From contig NZ_JAGTXM010000004.1 in assembly GCF_018252635.1 (NCBI RefSeq), forward strand, positions 372,001 to 436,000: a stretch of 64,000 nt of DNA. Reading direction: 5' to 3'. Of this stretch, positions 40,869 through 50,049 are shown one piece after another. Source of the DNA: Citrobacter amalonaticus (GTDB taxonomy: Bacteria > Pseudomonadota > Gammaproteobacteria > Enterobacterales > Enterobacteriaceae). The notes under the pieces were generated by a model that saw nothing but the letters and a program-made list of their open reading frames with translations, was not told the origin of the DNA and made no database searches. The position numbers and the translations under genes were made by a program. Within the stretch, counting starts at the first letter, position 1, and each line of letters opens with the position of its first letter.

Positions 40869-41986
40869 AATGGATTTGCCTCTTGTGTAGTGCCTGAATC
40901 AGGCTCAACGGGGAAGTGCTCGGCTGGCAGGCCAGCCAGGGCGGTCAATAAGCGAATGCAGTCAGTCAAATCACGTAGACTGGCGACCTCCGCGGGAGAA
41001 TGGGTATAGCGACAAGGGATAGAGAGACTGGCGCACGGAATGCCGTCCTGCTCAACCTGGATATAACCCGTTTCGGTGATGACGCCGGGCGCTACTTCGC
41101 GCTGCACGGGAATATGGTGCGCAAGGGCCGTTTGCTCGAGCATCTGGATAAGCCGTGGTGGCGTGATTAATCCGGCCAGCGTGCCACGACCGTGGTAGTT
41201 CAGGCAGGTGATGCCAACACCCTGATTGATTCGGACTTCAGAGTAGTCTTGTAGGTCCGGCGTATCGCATGACGGCGTGATATCAATGCCGATAGCGAGA
41301 TCCGGTTTAACCCGACGTAACACCGGGACAATACCACGGATGTTGAACTCTTCCTGCACAGAGGCCACCAGATACACCGAGATATCCAGCGACGCGGCGC
41401 CGATGGCATCCGCAACGCCCAGCAGCGCTGTGCACCCCAGCCGATCGTCCAGTGCTTTGCTGCACACGAGATCGTTCGCCAGCCGTTGCGGTGGGTTATA
41501 CAGCGTAACCGGCGTGCCGACCTGGATGCCCATCCGCTGGGCGTCGGCTTTATCTTTCGCGCCGATATCAATCCACAGTTTATCGACGGAAGGCGACTGC
41601 GTGCGCTCATCCCCCTTGGCGAAGTGGTACGCCTTAATGCCGATGCATCCCATCACCGGACCGTTATCCCCGACGAGCGTGACGACCGAACCGGACATAG
41701 TGACCTGCGCCGGGCCGCCCACGCGTTCAAAGCGCAAAAATCCCGACGGCTCAATTTTGCGTACCATAAAGCCGACTTCATCCATATGGGCGAATATCAT
41801 CAGCCGCAAGGCGTTTGGGCTATCACTGCCGTAGCGGGCGACAACATTTCCCAGACGATCGCGCCAGACCTCTTTTGCCTGACGTTTAAATTCGCGTAGC
41901 ATGACTTCAGCGACGCTGTTTTCATGTCCGGAAATGGCATTGAGATGCAAAAGCGAGAACAGTGTTTCCTGCACAGAAAAGGACAT
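40865..41986 (-). CDS. sgcX: SgcX, M42-family metallo-aminopeptidase/endoglucanase-like
   Basis: The start MSFSVQETLFSLLHL follows GGAG and gives 373 residues, equal to E. coli SgcX; a start ten codons upstream is not conserved. The M42 metal site is complete in outline: AHMDEVGFMV, KALDDRLG with the bridging Asp, SVQEEFNIRG with the catalytic Glu pair, and the late His of CRYTHSPAEVAS. M42 enzymes are usually aminopeptidases, so its place as first gene of a sugar PTS operon is unexplained. Confidence 0.9.
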   Translation of the reverse strand: MSFSVQETLFSLLHLNAISGHENSVAEVMLREFKRQAKEVWRDRLGNVVARYGSDSPNALRLMIFAHMDEVGFMVRKIEPSGFLRFERVGGPAQVTMSGSVVTLVGDNGPVMGCIGIKAYHFAKGDERTQSPSVDKLWIDIGAKDKADAQRMGIQVGTPVTLYNPPQRLANDLVCSKALDDRLGCTALLGVADAIGAASLDISVYLVASVQEEFNIRGIVPVLRRVKPDLAIGIDITPSCDTPDLQDYSEVRINQGVGITCLNYHGRGTLAGLITPPRLIQMLEQTALAHHIPVQREVAPGVITETGYIQVEQDGIPCASLSIPCRYTHSPAEVASLRDLTDCIRLLTALAGLPAEHFPVEPDSGTTQEANPL

Positions 41987-42019
41987 AACGATCTCCGTTG
42001 AAGATAAAACAATCACTCG

Positions 42020-42133
42020 TTGAGCGTTTTATAGGCGCTGGCTGGGCGAATAATTGTGAGCCACTTCACGTGGAAATAGCGAAAGCAGAGGAAATAAAAA
42101 ATAATGTGAGGTAAGTGGAATAAAAACGCTCAA
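42020..42133 (-). promoter_or_regulatory. sgc operon control region: CRP-like site within an 11-bp inverted repeat pair
   Basis: TTGAGCGTTTT (42020-42030) and its exact complement AAAACGCTCAA (42123-42133) flank a CRP-like site, TGTGA-GCCACT-TCACG, at 42055-42070. The CRP-like site is one base from consensus in its arms. All lie upstream of sgcX and the divergent rimL. This fits catabolite activation plus looping repression by SgcR, which is an inference. Confidence 0.6.
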
Positions 42134-42170
42134 TGCTGATGAATGTCTGAACGTGGGAGGAAGGAAACGG

Positions 42171-42716
42171 GTGAGTGAAATTATTGAGATCAATGACACG
42201 CTACAGCTACGGGCGGTAGAGGAATGTCATGTAGCCGGGTTGCATCAACTGGTTCGTAAGAACAGCGCATGGCTACAGCAGTCCTTAGACTGGCCGCAGT
42301 ACGTCAATACGGAAGAGGATACGCGCAAGACGGTGCAGGGTAACATGATGCTGCATCAGCGGGGCTACGCCAAAATGTTCCTGATTTTTGACGGCGAGGA
42401 GATGCTGGGCGTGCTGTCGTTTAATCAGATCGAGCCGTTGAACAAAGCGGCTTATATCGGTTACTGGATAGATGAAGCACAGCAGGGGAAAGGGATCCTG
42501 TCGCGCGCGCTGCAGGCGTTTATTCATTGGTATGCCGGGCGAGGCGAAATTCGTCGCTTTGTGATCAAATGCCGGGTAAGAAATCTGGCAAGTAATCAGG
42601 TTGCACTGCGCAATGGCTTTGAACTGGAAGGCTGCCTGAAGCAGGCGGAGTTCCTGAACGGTCGCTATGACGATGTTAACCTGTATGCACGAATCATCGA
42701 TTCGTCGTTACAGTGA
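42171..42716 (+). CDS. rimL: Ribosomal protein L7/L12 serine N-acetyltransferase RimL
   Basis: RimL acetylates the N-terminal Ser of L12 to make L7. The chosen start is a GTG six to seven bases after GGAGGAAGG, giving 181 residues (E. coli 179); another GTG at 42153 lies before that ribosome site. The GNAT core is clear ([16 protein letters not shown] acetyl-CoA loop, [18 protein letters not shown]). Its 3' end overlaps ydcK by nine bases tail to tail. Confidence 0.93.
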   Translation: MSEIIEINDTLQLRAVEECHVAGLHQLVRKNSAWLQQSLDWPQYVNTEEDTRKTVQGNMMLHQRGYAKMFLIFDGEEMLGVLSFNQIEPLNKAAYIGYWIDEAQQGKGILSRALQAFIHWYAGRGEIRRFVIKCRVRNLASNQVALRNGFELEGCLKQAEFLNGRYDDVNLYARIIDSSLQ

Positions 42717-43688
42717 ACCAATCAGCGGCGTGCGGGTAATGTGCTGTTCGCCACTGAACACTTTTGGGCCGCGCAGGTGAATGGCATCGTCTGTAGCGGC
42801 TTCAACGATGGTGCGCCCCCGGATGTCGATGTGATTTTCAATCAGCACCTCACCGAGAATACGTGCCTCGCCCTCAATCAGAATGTGGTCGTCGAGCAAA
42901 ATGGGACCACCGCGCAGTACGGCGTTACCGCCCACCAACACGTGGTGTTTAAGCACGCAATTGCCTTCCACCCGGGCCTGCTCCGCCACCTGTGAACTGT
43001 AGCGCAGGGTAGGGATCGCATCGTCCCCGGTGCCGGCGATCACCTGTGCACGACCATAGACTTTCGCGCAATCGCATATCCAGACGTTATTTTCGTCATT
43101 ACCTTCAATCAGCGCGTCATCGAAGACTTCGGCACGGTGCTCAATGAAGGCATAACTGACGATGGCATCGCCATAGATTTGCGCCTGATGGACAATGCGC
43201 GAATGGCTGACCGTCGCACGGTCGTAGATTTGCAGGATCTGATCGCGTTCGACGGTCAGTCCACGCGCCGCAATGATTTCCGATTGTTGCAAGATACGCG
43301 CGTCGCCAAAGAGGTGGCAGTCGCCGCGAACCGTAGATGACTGAATGGTGACGTTGTCACTTATTCTGGCGCCGTGACTGAGCTCGGCATGGTCAATCCA
43401 GACGTTATTGCTAATACGAACGTTATCGCGCAGGAGACAGGGTTGCGTGATACGCGCATTCCCCGAAATCGTGCAACCGGCGAAGGCCAACGAGTTTTCG
43501 TCATAAATCCAGCAGTGTCCATCGTGGGCCAGCACATTTTCATCATCAATCCAGCCGCCAGCGTCACCGGTTTTAACATCATTAAAGTCTCTGAGTGCGA
43601 TTATCTGGCGTAGTAAAACGCGCTTTTTATTGCCATTATCCTGGTAGCTGAACGCGCGCGGTTCGTCGCTGAGTCGGTATTTACGCAT
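42708..43688 (-). CDS. ydcK: YdcK, hexapeptide-repeat protein
   Basis: The start [13 protein letters not shown] gives 326 residues, as in E. coli YdcK. Most of the protein is left-handed beta-helix hexapeptide repeats ([32 protein letters not shown] and many more), a fold of acyltransferases and sugar nucleotidyltransferases. No catalytic motif is obvious, and function is unknown. It is divergent from tehA. Confidence 0.92.
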   Translation of the reverse strand: MRKYRLSDEPRAFSYQDNGNKKRVLLRQIIALRDFNDVKTGDAGGWIDDENVLAHDGHCWIYDENSLAFAGCTISGNARITQPCLLRDNVRISNNVWIDHAELSHGARISDNVTIQSSTVRGDCHLFGDARILQQSEIIAARGLTVERDQILQIYDRATVSHSRIVHQAQIYGDAIVSYAFIEHRAEVFDDALIEGNDENNVWICDCAKVYGRAQVIAGTGDDAIPTLRYSSQVAEQARVEGNCVLKHHVLVGGNAVLRGGPILLDDHILIEGEARILGEVLIENHIDIRGRTIVEAATDDAIHLRGPKVFSGEQHITRTPLIGSL

Positions 43689-43763
43689 GAAGATATCTCG
43701 TTGAGTCACTTACTCTAACCGTAGCAAATTCTGCGGCACTGGCTAAAACAGATGAAATTCCAT

Positions 43764-43786
43764 AAAATGCATTTCAAATATACTTT
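43764..43786. promoter_or_regulatory. NsrR-like operator upstream of tehA
   Basis: Two 11-base arms, AAAATGCATTT and AAATATACTTT, are separated by one base and match as an imperfect dyad (8 of 11). This is the layout of the nitric-oxide sensor NsrR site. It ends 14 bases before the tehA start, where repression would be effective. Confidence 0.55.
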
Positions 43787-43800
43787 AAAGAATAAACAAA

Positions 43801-44805
43801 ATGAGTAACAGTAAGCGTGGCGATCGTGTGCTGAATCTTCCCGCCGGCTACTTTGGCATGGTCCTGGGGACGATAGGAATGGGGTTTGCCTGGCGTTATG
43901 CCAGTCAAATCTGGCCTGTCAGCCAGTGGTTCGGCGACGGTCTGGTGATTCTGGCGATGGTAATATGGGGACTATTAACGCTGTCGTTTATCACGCGTCT
44001 GATTCGTTTCCCGCACAGTGTGATCGCCGAGATTCGCCATCCGGTGATGAGCAGTTTTGTCAGTCTGTTCCCGGCCACCACCATGCTGGTGGCGATCGGC
44101 TTTGTGCCGTGGAGTCGTCCGCTGGCGATTGGCCTGTTCAGCATTGGGGTCGTCATTCAACTGCTTTATGCTGCGTGGCAGACCGCCGGACTGTGGCGCG
44201 GGTCGCATCCACAAGAGGCAACAACGCCAGGACTCTATTTACCGACGGTCGCTAACAACTTTATCAGCGCGATGGCCTGCGGCGCATTAGGGTATACCGA
44301 TGCCGGACTGGTCTTTTTAGGGGCTGGTGTTTTTTCCTGGCTGAGCCTGGAACCGGTCATCCTGCAACGTCTGCGCAGTGCCGGTGAATTACCCGCAGCC
44401 ATGCGGACCTCGCTTGGGATCCAACTTGCGCCTGCGCTGGTGGCCTGTAGCGCCTGGCTGAGCGTCAATGGCGGTGAGGGCGACACGCTGGCGAAAATGC
44501 TGTTTGGCTACGGTCTGCTGCAACTGCTGTTTATGCTCCGGCTGATGCCCTGGTATTTGTCGCAACCGTTTAACGCCTCATTCTGGAGTTTCTCGTTCGG
44601 CGTGTCGGCGCTGGCGACCACCGGATTGCATCTCGGCCACGCCAACACGTCAGGTTTTTTTCACACGCTGGCATTGCCACTGTTCATCTTTACCAATGTT
44701 ATCATCGCATTATTGCTGGTACGCACGTTCGCACTGCTGGTACAGGGAAAACTGCTCATTCGCACCGAACGTGCGGCATTACTGAAATCTGAGGATAAAA
44801 AATGA
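43801..44805 (+). CDS. tehA: TehA, SLAC1/TDT-family channel (tellurite resistance)
   Basis: This 334-residue inner-membrane protein has about ten hydrophobic helices and belongs to the tellurite-resistance/dicarboxylate transporter family, whose structure resembles plant SLAC1 anion channels. The start [20 protein letters not shown] is typical. Its stop overlaps the tehB start (ATGA). Overexpressed tehAB gives tellurite resistance in E. coli; the normal role is uncertain. Confidence 0.94.
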   Translation: MSNSKRGDRVLNLPAGYFGMVLGTIGMGFAWRYASQIWPVSQWFGDGLVILAMVIWGLLTLSFITRLIRFPHSVIAEIRHPVMSSFVSLFPATTMLVAIGFVPWSRPLAIGLFSIGVVIQLLYAAWQTAGLWRGSHPQEATTPGLYLPTVANNFISAMACGALGYTDAGLVFLGAGVFSWLSLEPVILQRLRSAGELPAAMRTSLGIQLAPALVACSAWLSVNGGEGDTLAKMLFGYGLLQLLFMLRLMPWYLSQPFNASFWSFSFGVSALATTGLHLGHANTSGFFHTLALPLFIFTNVIIALLLVRTFALLVQGKLLIRTERAALLKSEDKK

Positions 44806-45398
44806 CCCTTCGTGACGAAAATTACTTCACTGAAAAATACGATTTAACCCGCACGCATTCTGATGTTCTTGAGGCGGTGAAGATCGTCAGACCGGGAAAA
44901 ACGCTGGATCTAGGTTGTGGCAATGGGCGTAACAGTCTGTATCTGGCGGCGCAGGGTTATGACGTGACCGCGTGGGATAAAAACCCGATGAGCATCGCCA
45001 ACGTCGAGCGTATCAAAGCGGCTGAAGGGCTGGATAATCTCCAGGCGAAGGTGGTGGATCTCAACGCGCTGACGTTTGAGGGGGAATATGATTTTATTCT
45101 TTCCACCGTGGTAATGATGTTCCTTGAAGCAAAAACCATTCCTGGGTTGATTGATAATATGCAGCGCTGCACAAAGCCGGGCGGTTATAACCTGATTGTC
45201 GCCGCGATGGATACGGACGATTTCCCGTGCACGGTCGGTTTCCCGTTTGCGTTTAAAGAAGGGGAGCTTCGTCGTTATTACGAAGGTTGGGAATTACTCA
45301 AATATAATGAGGATGTCGGTGAATTGCATCGTACAGATGCAAACGGTAATCGTATTAAACTGCGTTTTGCCACGCTGTTAGCGCGTAAAACAGCGTAA
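44802..45398 (+). CDS. tehB: TehB, SAM-dependent methyltransferase (tellurite resistance)
   Basis: The 198 residues form a class I methyltransferase, with the SAM-binding motif [14 protein letters not shown] near residue 34 and acidic motif VTAWDKNP. TehB binds SAM and tellurite and is thought to detoxify by methylation. It is coupled to tehA by a four-base overlap. Confidence 0.95.
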   Translation: MTLRDENYFTEKYDLTRTHSDVLEAVKIVRPGKTLDLGCGNGRNSLYLAAQGYDVTAWDKNPMSIANVERIKAAEGLDNLQAKVVDLNALTFEGEYDFILSTVVMMFLEAKTIPGLIDNMQRCTKPGGYNLIVAAMDTDDFPCTVGFPFAFKEGELRRYYEGWELLKYNEDVGELHRTDANGNRIKLRFATLLARKTA

Positions 45399-45554
45399 GT
45401 AGATATCCCGCTAACCCCCTCTGCGCCCAGCATTTTTCTTAAATGTGGGCGCCTCGAGCAAAATGTGCTGTAGGTGCCATTTTTAATTCAACGCAGATAA
45501 TTTCCCTTTGCTATTATTCCATTTGCATATCTGCAAATTCTAAGGGATCGATTC

Positions 45555-46223
45555 ATGCGTACTCATACTTTATTTAAAGTTGCAGTGCTTACTGGTTTAC
45601 TGGCCTTATCAGGCTGTGCCTCAAAAGTCACACAGCCGGATAAATACTCTGGGTTTTTAAAAGACTATTCCGGTCTTCAGGAAACAAAATCCGCAACCGG
45701 GCATCCGGTACTGCGTTGGGTCGACCCCAACTATAGCGAAAGCAACTATGACAATATTGTCTGGAATCCGGTGACTTACTATCCCGCACCGAAGCCAACC
45801 ACCCAGGTCGGGCAGAAGGTGTTAGATCAGTTGCAGAGTTACACCGATACAAAACTGAAAACGGCGGTCAGTCAGCGTAAGCCACTGGTGACCACGCCTG
45901 GCCCACGCAGTCTGATATTCCGCGGTGCGATTACCGGTGTCGATACCAGTAAAGAAGGGCTACAGTTCTATGAAGTCGTGCCGGTGGCGCTGGTCGTTGC
46001 CGGAACACAGATGGCTACCGGTCACCGTTCCATGGACACCCATCTCTACTTTGAAGGCGAGTTAATCGACGCGGCGACCAATAAACCGGTGATTAAGGTT
46101 GTCCGTCAGGGCGAAGGCAAAGATCTGAACAACCAGAACACGCCGATGGCATTCGAGAACCTGAAACAGGTTGTGGATGATATGGCGACGGACGCCACCA
46201 TGTTTGATATCAACAGGAAATAA
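45555..46223 (+). CDS. ydcL: YdcL, DUF3313 lipoprotein
   Basis: This 222-residue lipoprotein has lipobox LSGCASKVTQPDKYSGFL and the DUF3313 body (RVVDPNYS-like segment here as RWVDPNYSESNYD). The length equals E. coli YdcL. Function is unknown, though it is an abundant stationary-phase lipoprotein in E. coli. It has its own promoter region and a terminator. Confidence 0.93.
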   Translation: MRTHTLFKVAVLTGLLALSGCASKVTQPDKYSGFLKDYSGLQETKSATGHPVLRWVDPNYSESNYDNIVWNPVTYYPAPKPTTQVGQKVLDQLQSYTDTKLKTAVSQRKPLVTTPGPRSLIFRGAITGVDTSKEGLQFYEVVPVALVVAGTQMATGHRSMDTHLYFEGELIDAATNKPVIKVVRQGEGKDLNNQNTPMAFENLKQVVDDMATDATMFDINRK

Positions 46224-46228
46224 TGGCA

Positions 46229-46256
46229 ACGCGCCATCGTTTCGATGGCGCGTTTT
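46229..46256. terminator. Terminator between ydcL and the EamA gene
   Basis: AACGCGCCATCG-ttt-CGATGGCGCGTT followed by TT lies just past the ydcL stop, and the complement also ends in TT on the other side. It probably serves both convergent genes. Confidence 0.7.
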
Positions 46257-46260
46257 GCAA

Positions 46261-47154
46261 TTACGCCGTCCGGCGGTGCAAAAGTGCCGGTGGACGCGCA
46301 AACATCACCAGATTTCCCACCAGAATCAGAACCAGTCCTGCCACTGCATTCATCTGCCAGATATAGCCTTCGTAAACCGTGGAAAATGACAGCGCGACCA
46401 ATGGAAACAGAAGCGTACTGTACGCGGCATTGCTCGGGCCAATTCTTCCCACCAACGTAAAGTAGGCAGCGAAGGCGACGACCGATCCGAAAACCGCCAG
46501 ATACAGCAGGGCGCCCAGATAGCTGAAAGTCCATTCTGGGGTGAAATTATCCCCTCGCAGCAGCGCAATCGTTGCAATGAGCAGCGTGCCATACAGCATG
46601 GCCCAACTGTTTGTGGTCATCACCTCAAGACCTTTTTTCTGATGCCGGAGGCTTATCATGTTTCCCAGTGAGAAACCAAAGGTCCCCAACGCGCTCAGAC
46701 CGATGCCCAGCAGCAGCGATCCGCTAAAGCCGCTGTTCATCAGATCCTGCCAGAAGAGGGTGACGATGCCGGTAAGGCCCAACGCGGCGGCGCAGTAAAA
46801 ACGCAACGGGGGTTTTTGTCCAAAGAAAAAGAAGCTATTCACTGCGTTAAACAGCACCGCCATGGAAAAAATCACCGACTCCAGGCCGGTATTGATCCAG
46901 GCCGCTGCGGTGTAAAAACACCAGAAGTTGAAGCAGAAGATACAGCTCCCTTGCAGCAGGCAGAACAGATGATCACGAAACGATAGCGTTCGTAGCTTTC
47001 CACGTACCAGCATAATCAGCATCATTAACGCTGTTGCCACCGCAAAACGCCAGAAAATCGAGACCGGTGCGGCAACCGGGCCTTGCTGTAAATAAATGGC
47101 GATCCACGTGGTTCCCCAGATCACCACGACCAGACAATATAACAGTACATTCAT
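46261..47154 (-). CDS. EamA-family drug/metabolite exporter
   Basis: This 297-residue protein has about ten transmembrane helices in two EamA repeats: VVIWGTTWIAIYLQQG at the start of the first and SALGTFGFSLGNMIS at the second. Such DMT-family carriers export amino acids or other metabolites. It is divergent from the AraC-type gene, which probably controls it. The substrate is unknown. E. coli K-12 has ydcM between ydcL and ydcO instead. Confidence 0.85.
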   Translation of the reverse strand: MNVLLYCLVVVIWGTTWIAIYLQQGPVAAPVSIFWRFAVATALMMLIMLVRGKLRTLSFRDHLFCLLQGSCIFCFNFWCFYTAAAWINTGLESVIFSMAVLFNAVNSFFFFGQKPPLRFYCAAALGLTGIVTLFWQDLMNSGFSGSLLLGIGLSALGTFGFSLGNMISLRHQKKGLEVMTTNSWAMLYGTLLIATIALLRGDNFTPEWTFSYLGALLYLAVFGSVVAFAAYFTLVGRIGPSNAAYSTLLFPLVALSFSTVYEGYIWQMNAVAGLVLILVGNLVMFARPPALLHRRTA

Positions 47155-47325
47155 TATTTTCTCCCTTCATACTCAATGACTGACTGTCGCAGATTACAGG
47201 GGCGACCCGCTTTCATCGGTTTGCGGGATACTTGCAAAATCTTGCGCTTTTTTCCGTCGGGCGGGTGGTAACCGCAGTGACCTGCGATAGACTGAATGCC
47301 TGAACAACAGCGTTAATGTGGTGGT

Positions 47326-48201
47326 ATGACCCGGTCTTACGATGCTTTTGAAAAATTGAGTCAACACAATGCCGTGTTACAGGAGTCGGTCGAGTTGCGT
47401 TCGGGCGTCCAACTGGCGGCATGGTCGAACAAGCGCGATACCATCACGCAGTATTGCGATCATCACACGCTCAGTCTGTATGTGGCAGATGGCTACGAGA
47501 GTTATCAGAAAACGCCTTCCGGCTGGAAAAATGGTGGCGGCCCGGATCGCTTCTGTCTGCTGCCTAAAGAGAGTGAATCTACCTGGGATATCCGGGACGA
47601 CCTCTCGTTCGTACATCTCTACTGTACTGACGCGCATCTGCGTGAAGTCGGAGAAAAAGTCTGGGATAAAAGCCCTTACCGTTTTACGCTGGATGAACGG
47701 ACATTTGGCAACGATCCAGGAATTACGGCGGTCTATCGACAGTTTTTACTGGGTAACGACTGGCACCAGCCCGCGAATCATCTGACGCTTAGCGCCGCGT
47801 CGTCGCTTCTGATGACCCACATGATTCAGCACTACAGCAACGTGCAGTGGCGATTGCCGACGGTAACGGGTGGGCTCGCGCCAGCGACGTTGCGCAATGT
47901 GCTGGCTTATATCGACGCCCATCTCGCGGAGCCGTTGACGCTTGCCGATCTGGCCTATGAAGCCGCGCTGAGCGAATTTCATTTTGCCCGAATGTTCCGC
48001 CAGTCAATGAAAATGGCGCCGCATCAGTATGTGATGCAGCGCCGGATGGAAGTGGCAAAGCAACTGGTCTGTCATTCACAGCGTCCGTTAACGGAGATTG
48101 CGTTGGCCTGTGGATTCAGTTCACCAAGTCACTTCAGTAATCGTTTCAAGCAGGTGACCGGGAAAACGCCATCGCAGTTACGCGCGTCGCGCCAGCCTTA
48201 A
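47326..48201 (+). CDS. AraC-family transcriptional regulator
   Basis: The 291 residues end in two AraC helix-turn-helix motifs (LTLADLAYEAALSEFHFARMF and LTEIALACGFSSPSHFSNRF, then K-Q-V-T-G-K-T-P-S-Q-L-R). The N-terminal half is an unassigned sensor region with no clear cupin pattern. The ATG at 47326 has a weak ribosome site. Its 3' end overlaps ydcO by 24 bases tail to tail. It likely regulates the divergent EamA exporter and itself. Confidence 0.87.
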   Translation: MTRSYDAFEKLSQHNAVLQESVELRSGVQLAAWSNKRDTITQYCDHHTLSLYVADGYESYQKTPSGWKNGGGPDRFCLLPKESESTWDIRDDLSFVHLYCTDAHLREVGEKVWDKSPYRFTLDERTFGNDPGITAVYRQFLLGNDWHQPANHLTLSAASSLLMTHMIQHYSNVQWRLPTVTGGLAPATLRNVLAYIDAHLAEPLTLADLAYEAALSEFHFARMFRQSMKMAPHQYVMQRRMEVAKQLVCHSQRPLTEIALACGFSSPSHFSNRFKQVTGKTPSQLRASRQP

Positions 48202-49344
48202 CACGGTGTAGCAGATCCCCCCTGCGATCAGCCCCCAGAATGCCGAACCAATTCCACACAGCGTTAGCCCACTGGCGGTCACCAAAAAGGTTACCACGGC
48301 GGCGTCACGTTCACCTTCATGATTCAACGCCTGATACAGACTGCCCGAAATCGTACCCAGCAGCGCCAGTCCCGCCAGCATCTGGATGCCGCTCGCCGGT
48401 AGGGCAGCCATTATCCCGGTAATTGAGCTACCGAAAATGCCGGCCAACAGGTAGAACACACCGGCGGCCGCAGCGGCCAGCCAGCGTTTATCTGCATCCG
48501 GATGGGCCTCCTGACTTTGACAAATCGCGGCGGTGATGGCGGCAATGCAGATGGAATAGACGCCGAAGGGAGAAAACAGTAGCGCTAACACGCCGGTGAC
48601 AATGATCAGGGGTGAGACCGGGACATGGTAGCCTGCGGCCTTCATGGTCGCTACGCCGGGCGCATTCTGCGACGCCATTGTCACCAGAAAGAGCGGTACG
48701 GCAATGCCCAGACTGTGAGCCAGGGAAAACTGCGGGGCAATAAAAGTGGGGAATACCGGGGCCAACGCGAATGATGATGTGACAACGTCACCTTTTAATG
48801 GCGCAACGATCGCGCCAGCTATCAGTGCTGCAATCACCGCATAGCGCGGCGCAATTCTCTTCAGAATCAACCATGCCAGCAGCATACCGCCACCAGGCAG
48901 AAACTGGTCTTGGAGACTGGTAAATGCCTGCAAGCCAAAGCGAAGCAAAATCCCGGCCAGCATGGCCGCCGCCAGCGAATGGGGGATGACCTGCATCAGG
49001 CGAGCGAATAATCCCGTCACGCCGCACAACACAATCAGCGCATTGGCGATGATGAACACGCCAATCGCTTCTGGCAGCGTCAGTCCCTGAAGTCCTGTCA
49101 CCAATAGCGCGGCGCCGGGCGTTGACCATGCCGTTAATACCGGCGCACGATACCAGAGCGTTAAGAGCAGCGTACTGACACCCATCGCGATGCCAAGGGC
49201 GGTCATCCAGCCGGCAATTTGTGCCGTACTGGCACCCGCCGCGATCGCGGCCTGCCAGATGATGGCCGCAGAGCTGGCATAGCCCACCAGTACGGCGACA
49301 AAGCCTGATAGCAGTGTGGGTAACGGTATGGAAAACGAACGCAT
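48178..49344 (-). CDS. ydcO: YdcO, BenE-family transporter
   Basis: The ATG six bases after AAGGA gives 388 residues (E. coli 391). About twelve hydrophobic helices match the benzoate/H+ symporter BenE family (FVAVLVGYASSAAIIWQAA, TAWSTPGAALL, FLVTMASQNAPGVATMKAAG). The substrate in enterobacteria is not proven; benzoate-like compounds are the family guess. It is divergent from sutR, with twin palindromes in the gap. Confidence 0.93.
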   Translation of the reverse strand: MRSFSIPLPTLLSGFVAVLVGYASSAAIIWQAAIAAGASTAQIAGWMTALGIAMGVSTLLLTLWYRAPVLTAWSTPGAALLVTGLQGLTLPEAIGVFIIANALIVLCGVTGLFARLMQVIPHSLAAAMLAGILLRFGLQAFTSLQDQFLPGGGMLLAWLILKRIAPRYAVIAALIAGAIVAPLKGDVVTSSFALAPVFPTFIAPQFSLAHSLGIAVPLFLVTMASQNAPGVATMKAAGYHVPVSPLIIVTGVLALLFSPFGVYSICIAAITAAICQSQEAHPDADKRWLAAAAAGVFYLLAGIFGSSITGIMAALPASGIQMLAGLALLGTISGSLYQALNHEGERDAAVVTFLVTASGLTLCGIGSAFWGLIAGGICYTVLRLARRA

Positions 49345-49357
49345 CAGCATTCCTTGT

Positions 49358-49400
49358 GCGTTATAACGGTCATTCAATTTAGCATCTGGGCGTTATAACG
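49358..49400. promoter_or_regulatory. Twin GCGTTATAACG palindromes between ydcO and sutR
   Basis: The 11-mer GCGTTATAACG occurs twice, at 49358-49368 and 49390-49400. Its inner ten bases are a perfect palindrome. The repeats are 32 bases apart, three helical turns, in a 91-base divergent region. They are likely SutR operators controlling both genes. Confidence 0.7.
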
Positions 49401-49435
49401 TACAAGTGGTAAGCTGATATTTTGGGAGGATATCA

Positions 49436-49972
49436 ATGGACAACCTGACGCACTATCTGGCGAACACCTTAAAGACATTACGTAAACAGCGTGAGTGGAG
49501 CTTATCGCGCCTGGCCGAGGCTACCGGTGTGTCAAAAGCGATGCTCGGGCAAATTGAGCGCAACGAATCCAGTCCCACGGTTGCGACGTTATGGAAGATT
49601 GCTACCGGGCTGAATGTGCCGTTCTCTACCTTTATTTCGCCTCCGGAATCTGAGCCGCTGCCGACGTTTGACCCGCAAGAGCAGGCGATGGTCGTGACGC
49701 CACTGTTCCCGTGGGATCCAGTGCTGCGCTTTGATCACTTTTCAATTTTGCTGGCGCCTGGCGCGCTCAGTGAATCCACGCCGCATGAAGCCGGTGTTAT
49801 TGAACATGTGGTGGTGATCGCAGGCGAACTGGAGATGTGTATTGATCAGCAATGGCGCGTTGTCAGGGCCGGAGAAGGGGTTCGCTTTGCCGGTGACAAG
49901 GCGCATGCTTATCGCAACCGCAGCGAACAGAGCGTGCATTTTCATTCGCTCATCCATTACCCACGCAGTTAA
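49436..49972 (+). CDS. sutR: SutR (YdcN), XRE-cupin regulator
   Basis: The 178 residues combine an N-terminal XRE helix-turn-helix (LSRLAEATGVSKAMLGQIERN) with a C-terminal cupin (EHVVVIAGELEMCI, then HAYRNRSEQSVHFHSLIHYP). SutR in E. coli is a repressor linked to sulfur utilisation. It follows GGGAGG and faces ydcO. Probable operators lie just upstream. Confidence 0.93.
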   Translation: MDNLTHYLANTLKTLRKQREWSLSRLAEATGVSKAMLGQIERNESSPTVATLWKIATGLNVPFSTFISPPESEPLPTFDPQEQAMVVTPLFPWDPVLRFDHFSILLAPGALSESTPHEAGVIEHVVVIAGELEMCIDQQWRVVRAGEGVRFAGDKAHAYRNRSEQSVHFHSLIHYPRS

Positions 49973-50049
49973 GCGGGAAAACTATTTCGCAAAGCGGCGC
50001 TTCTGACTACAATAGCCGCCATTTTGCTGCTACTGGATAAAACAACGCT

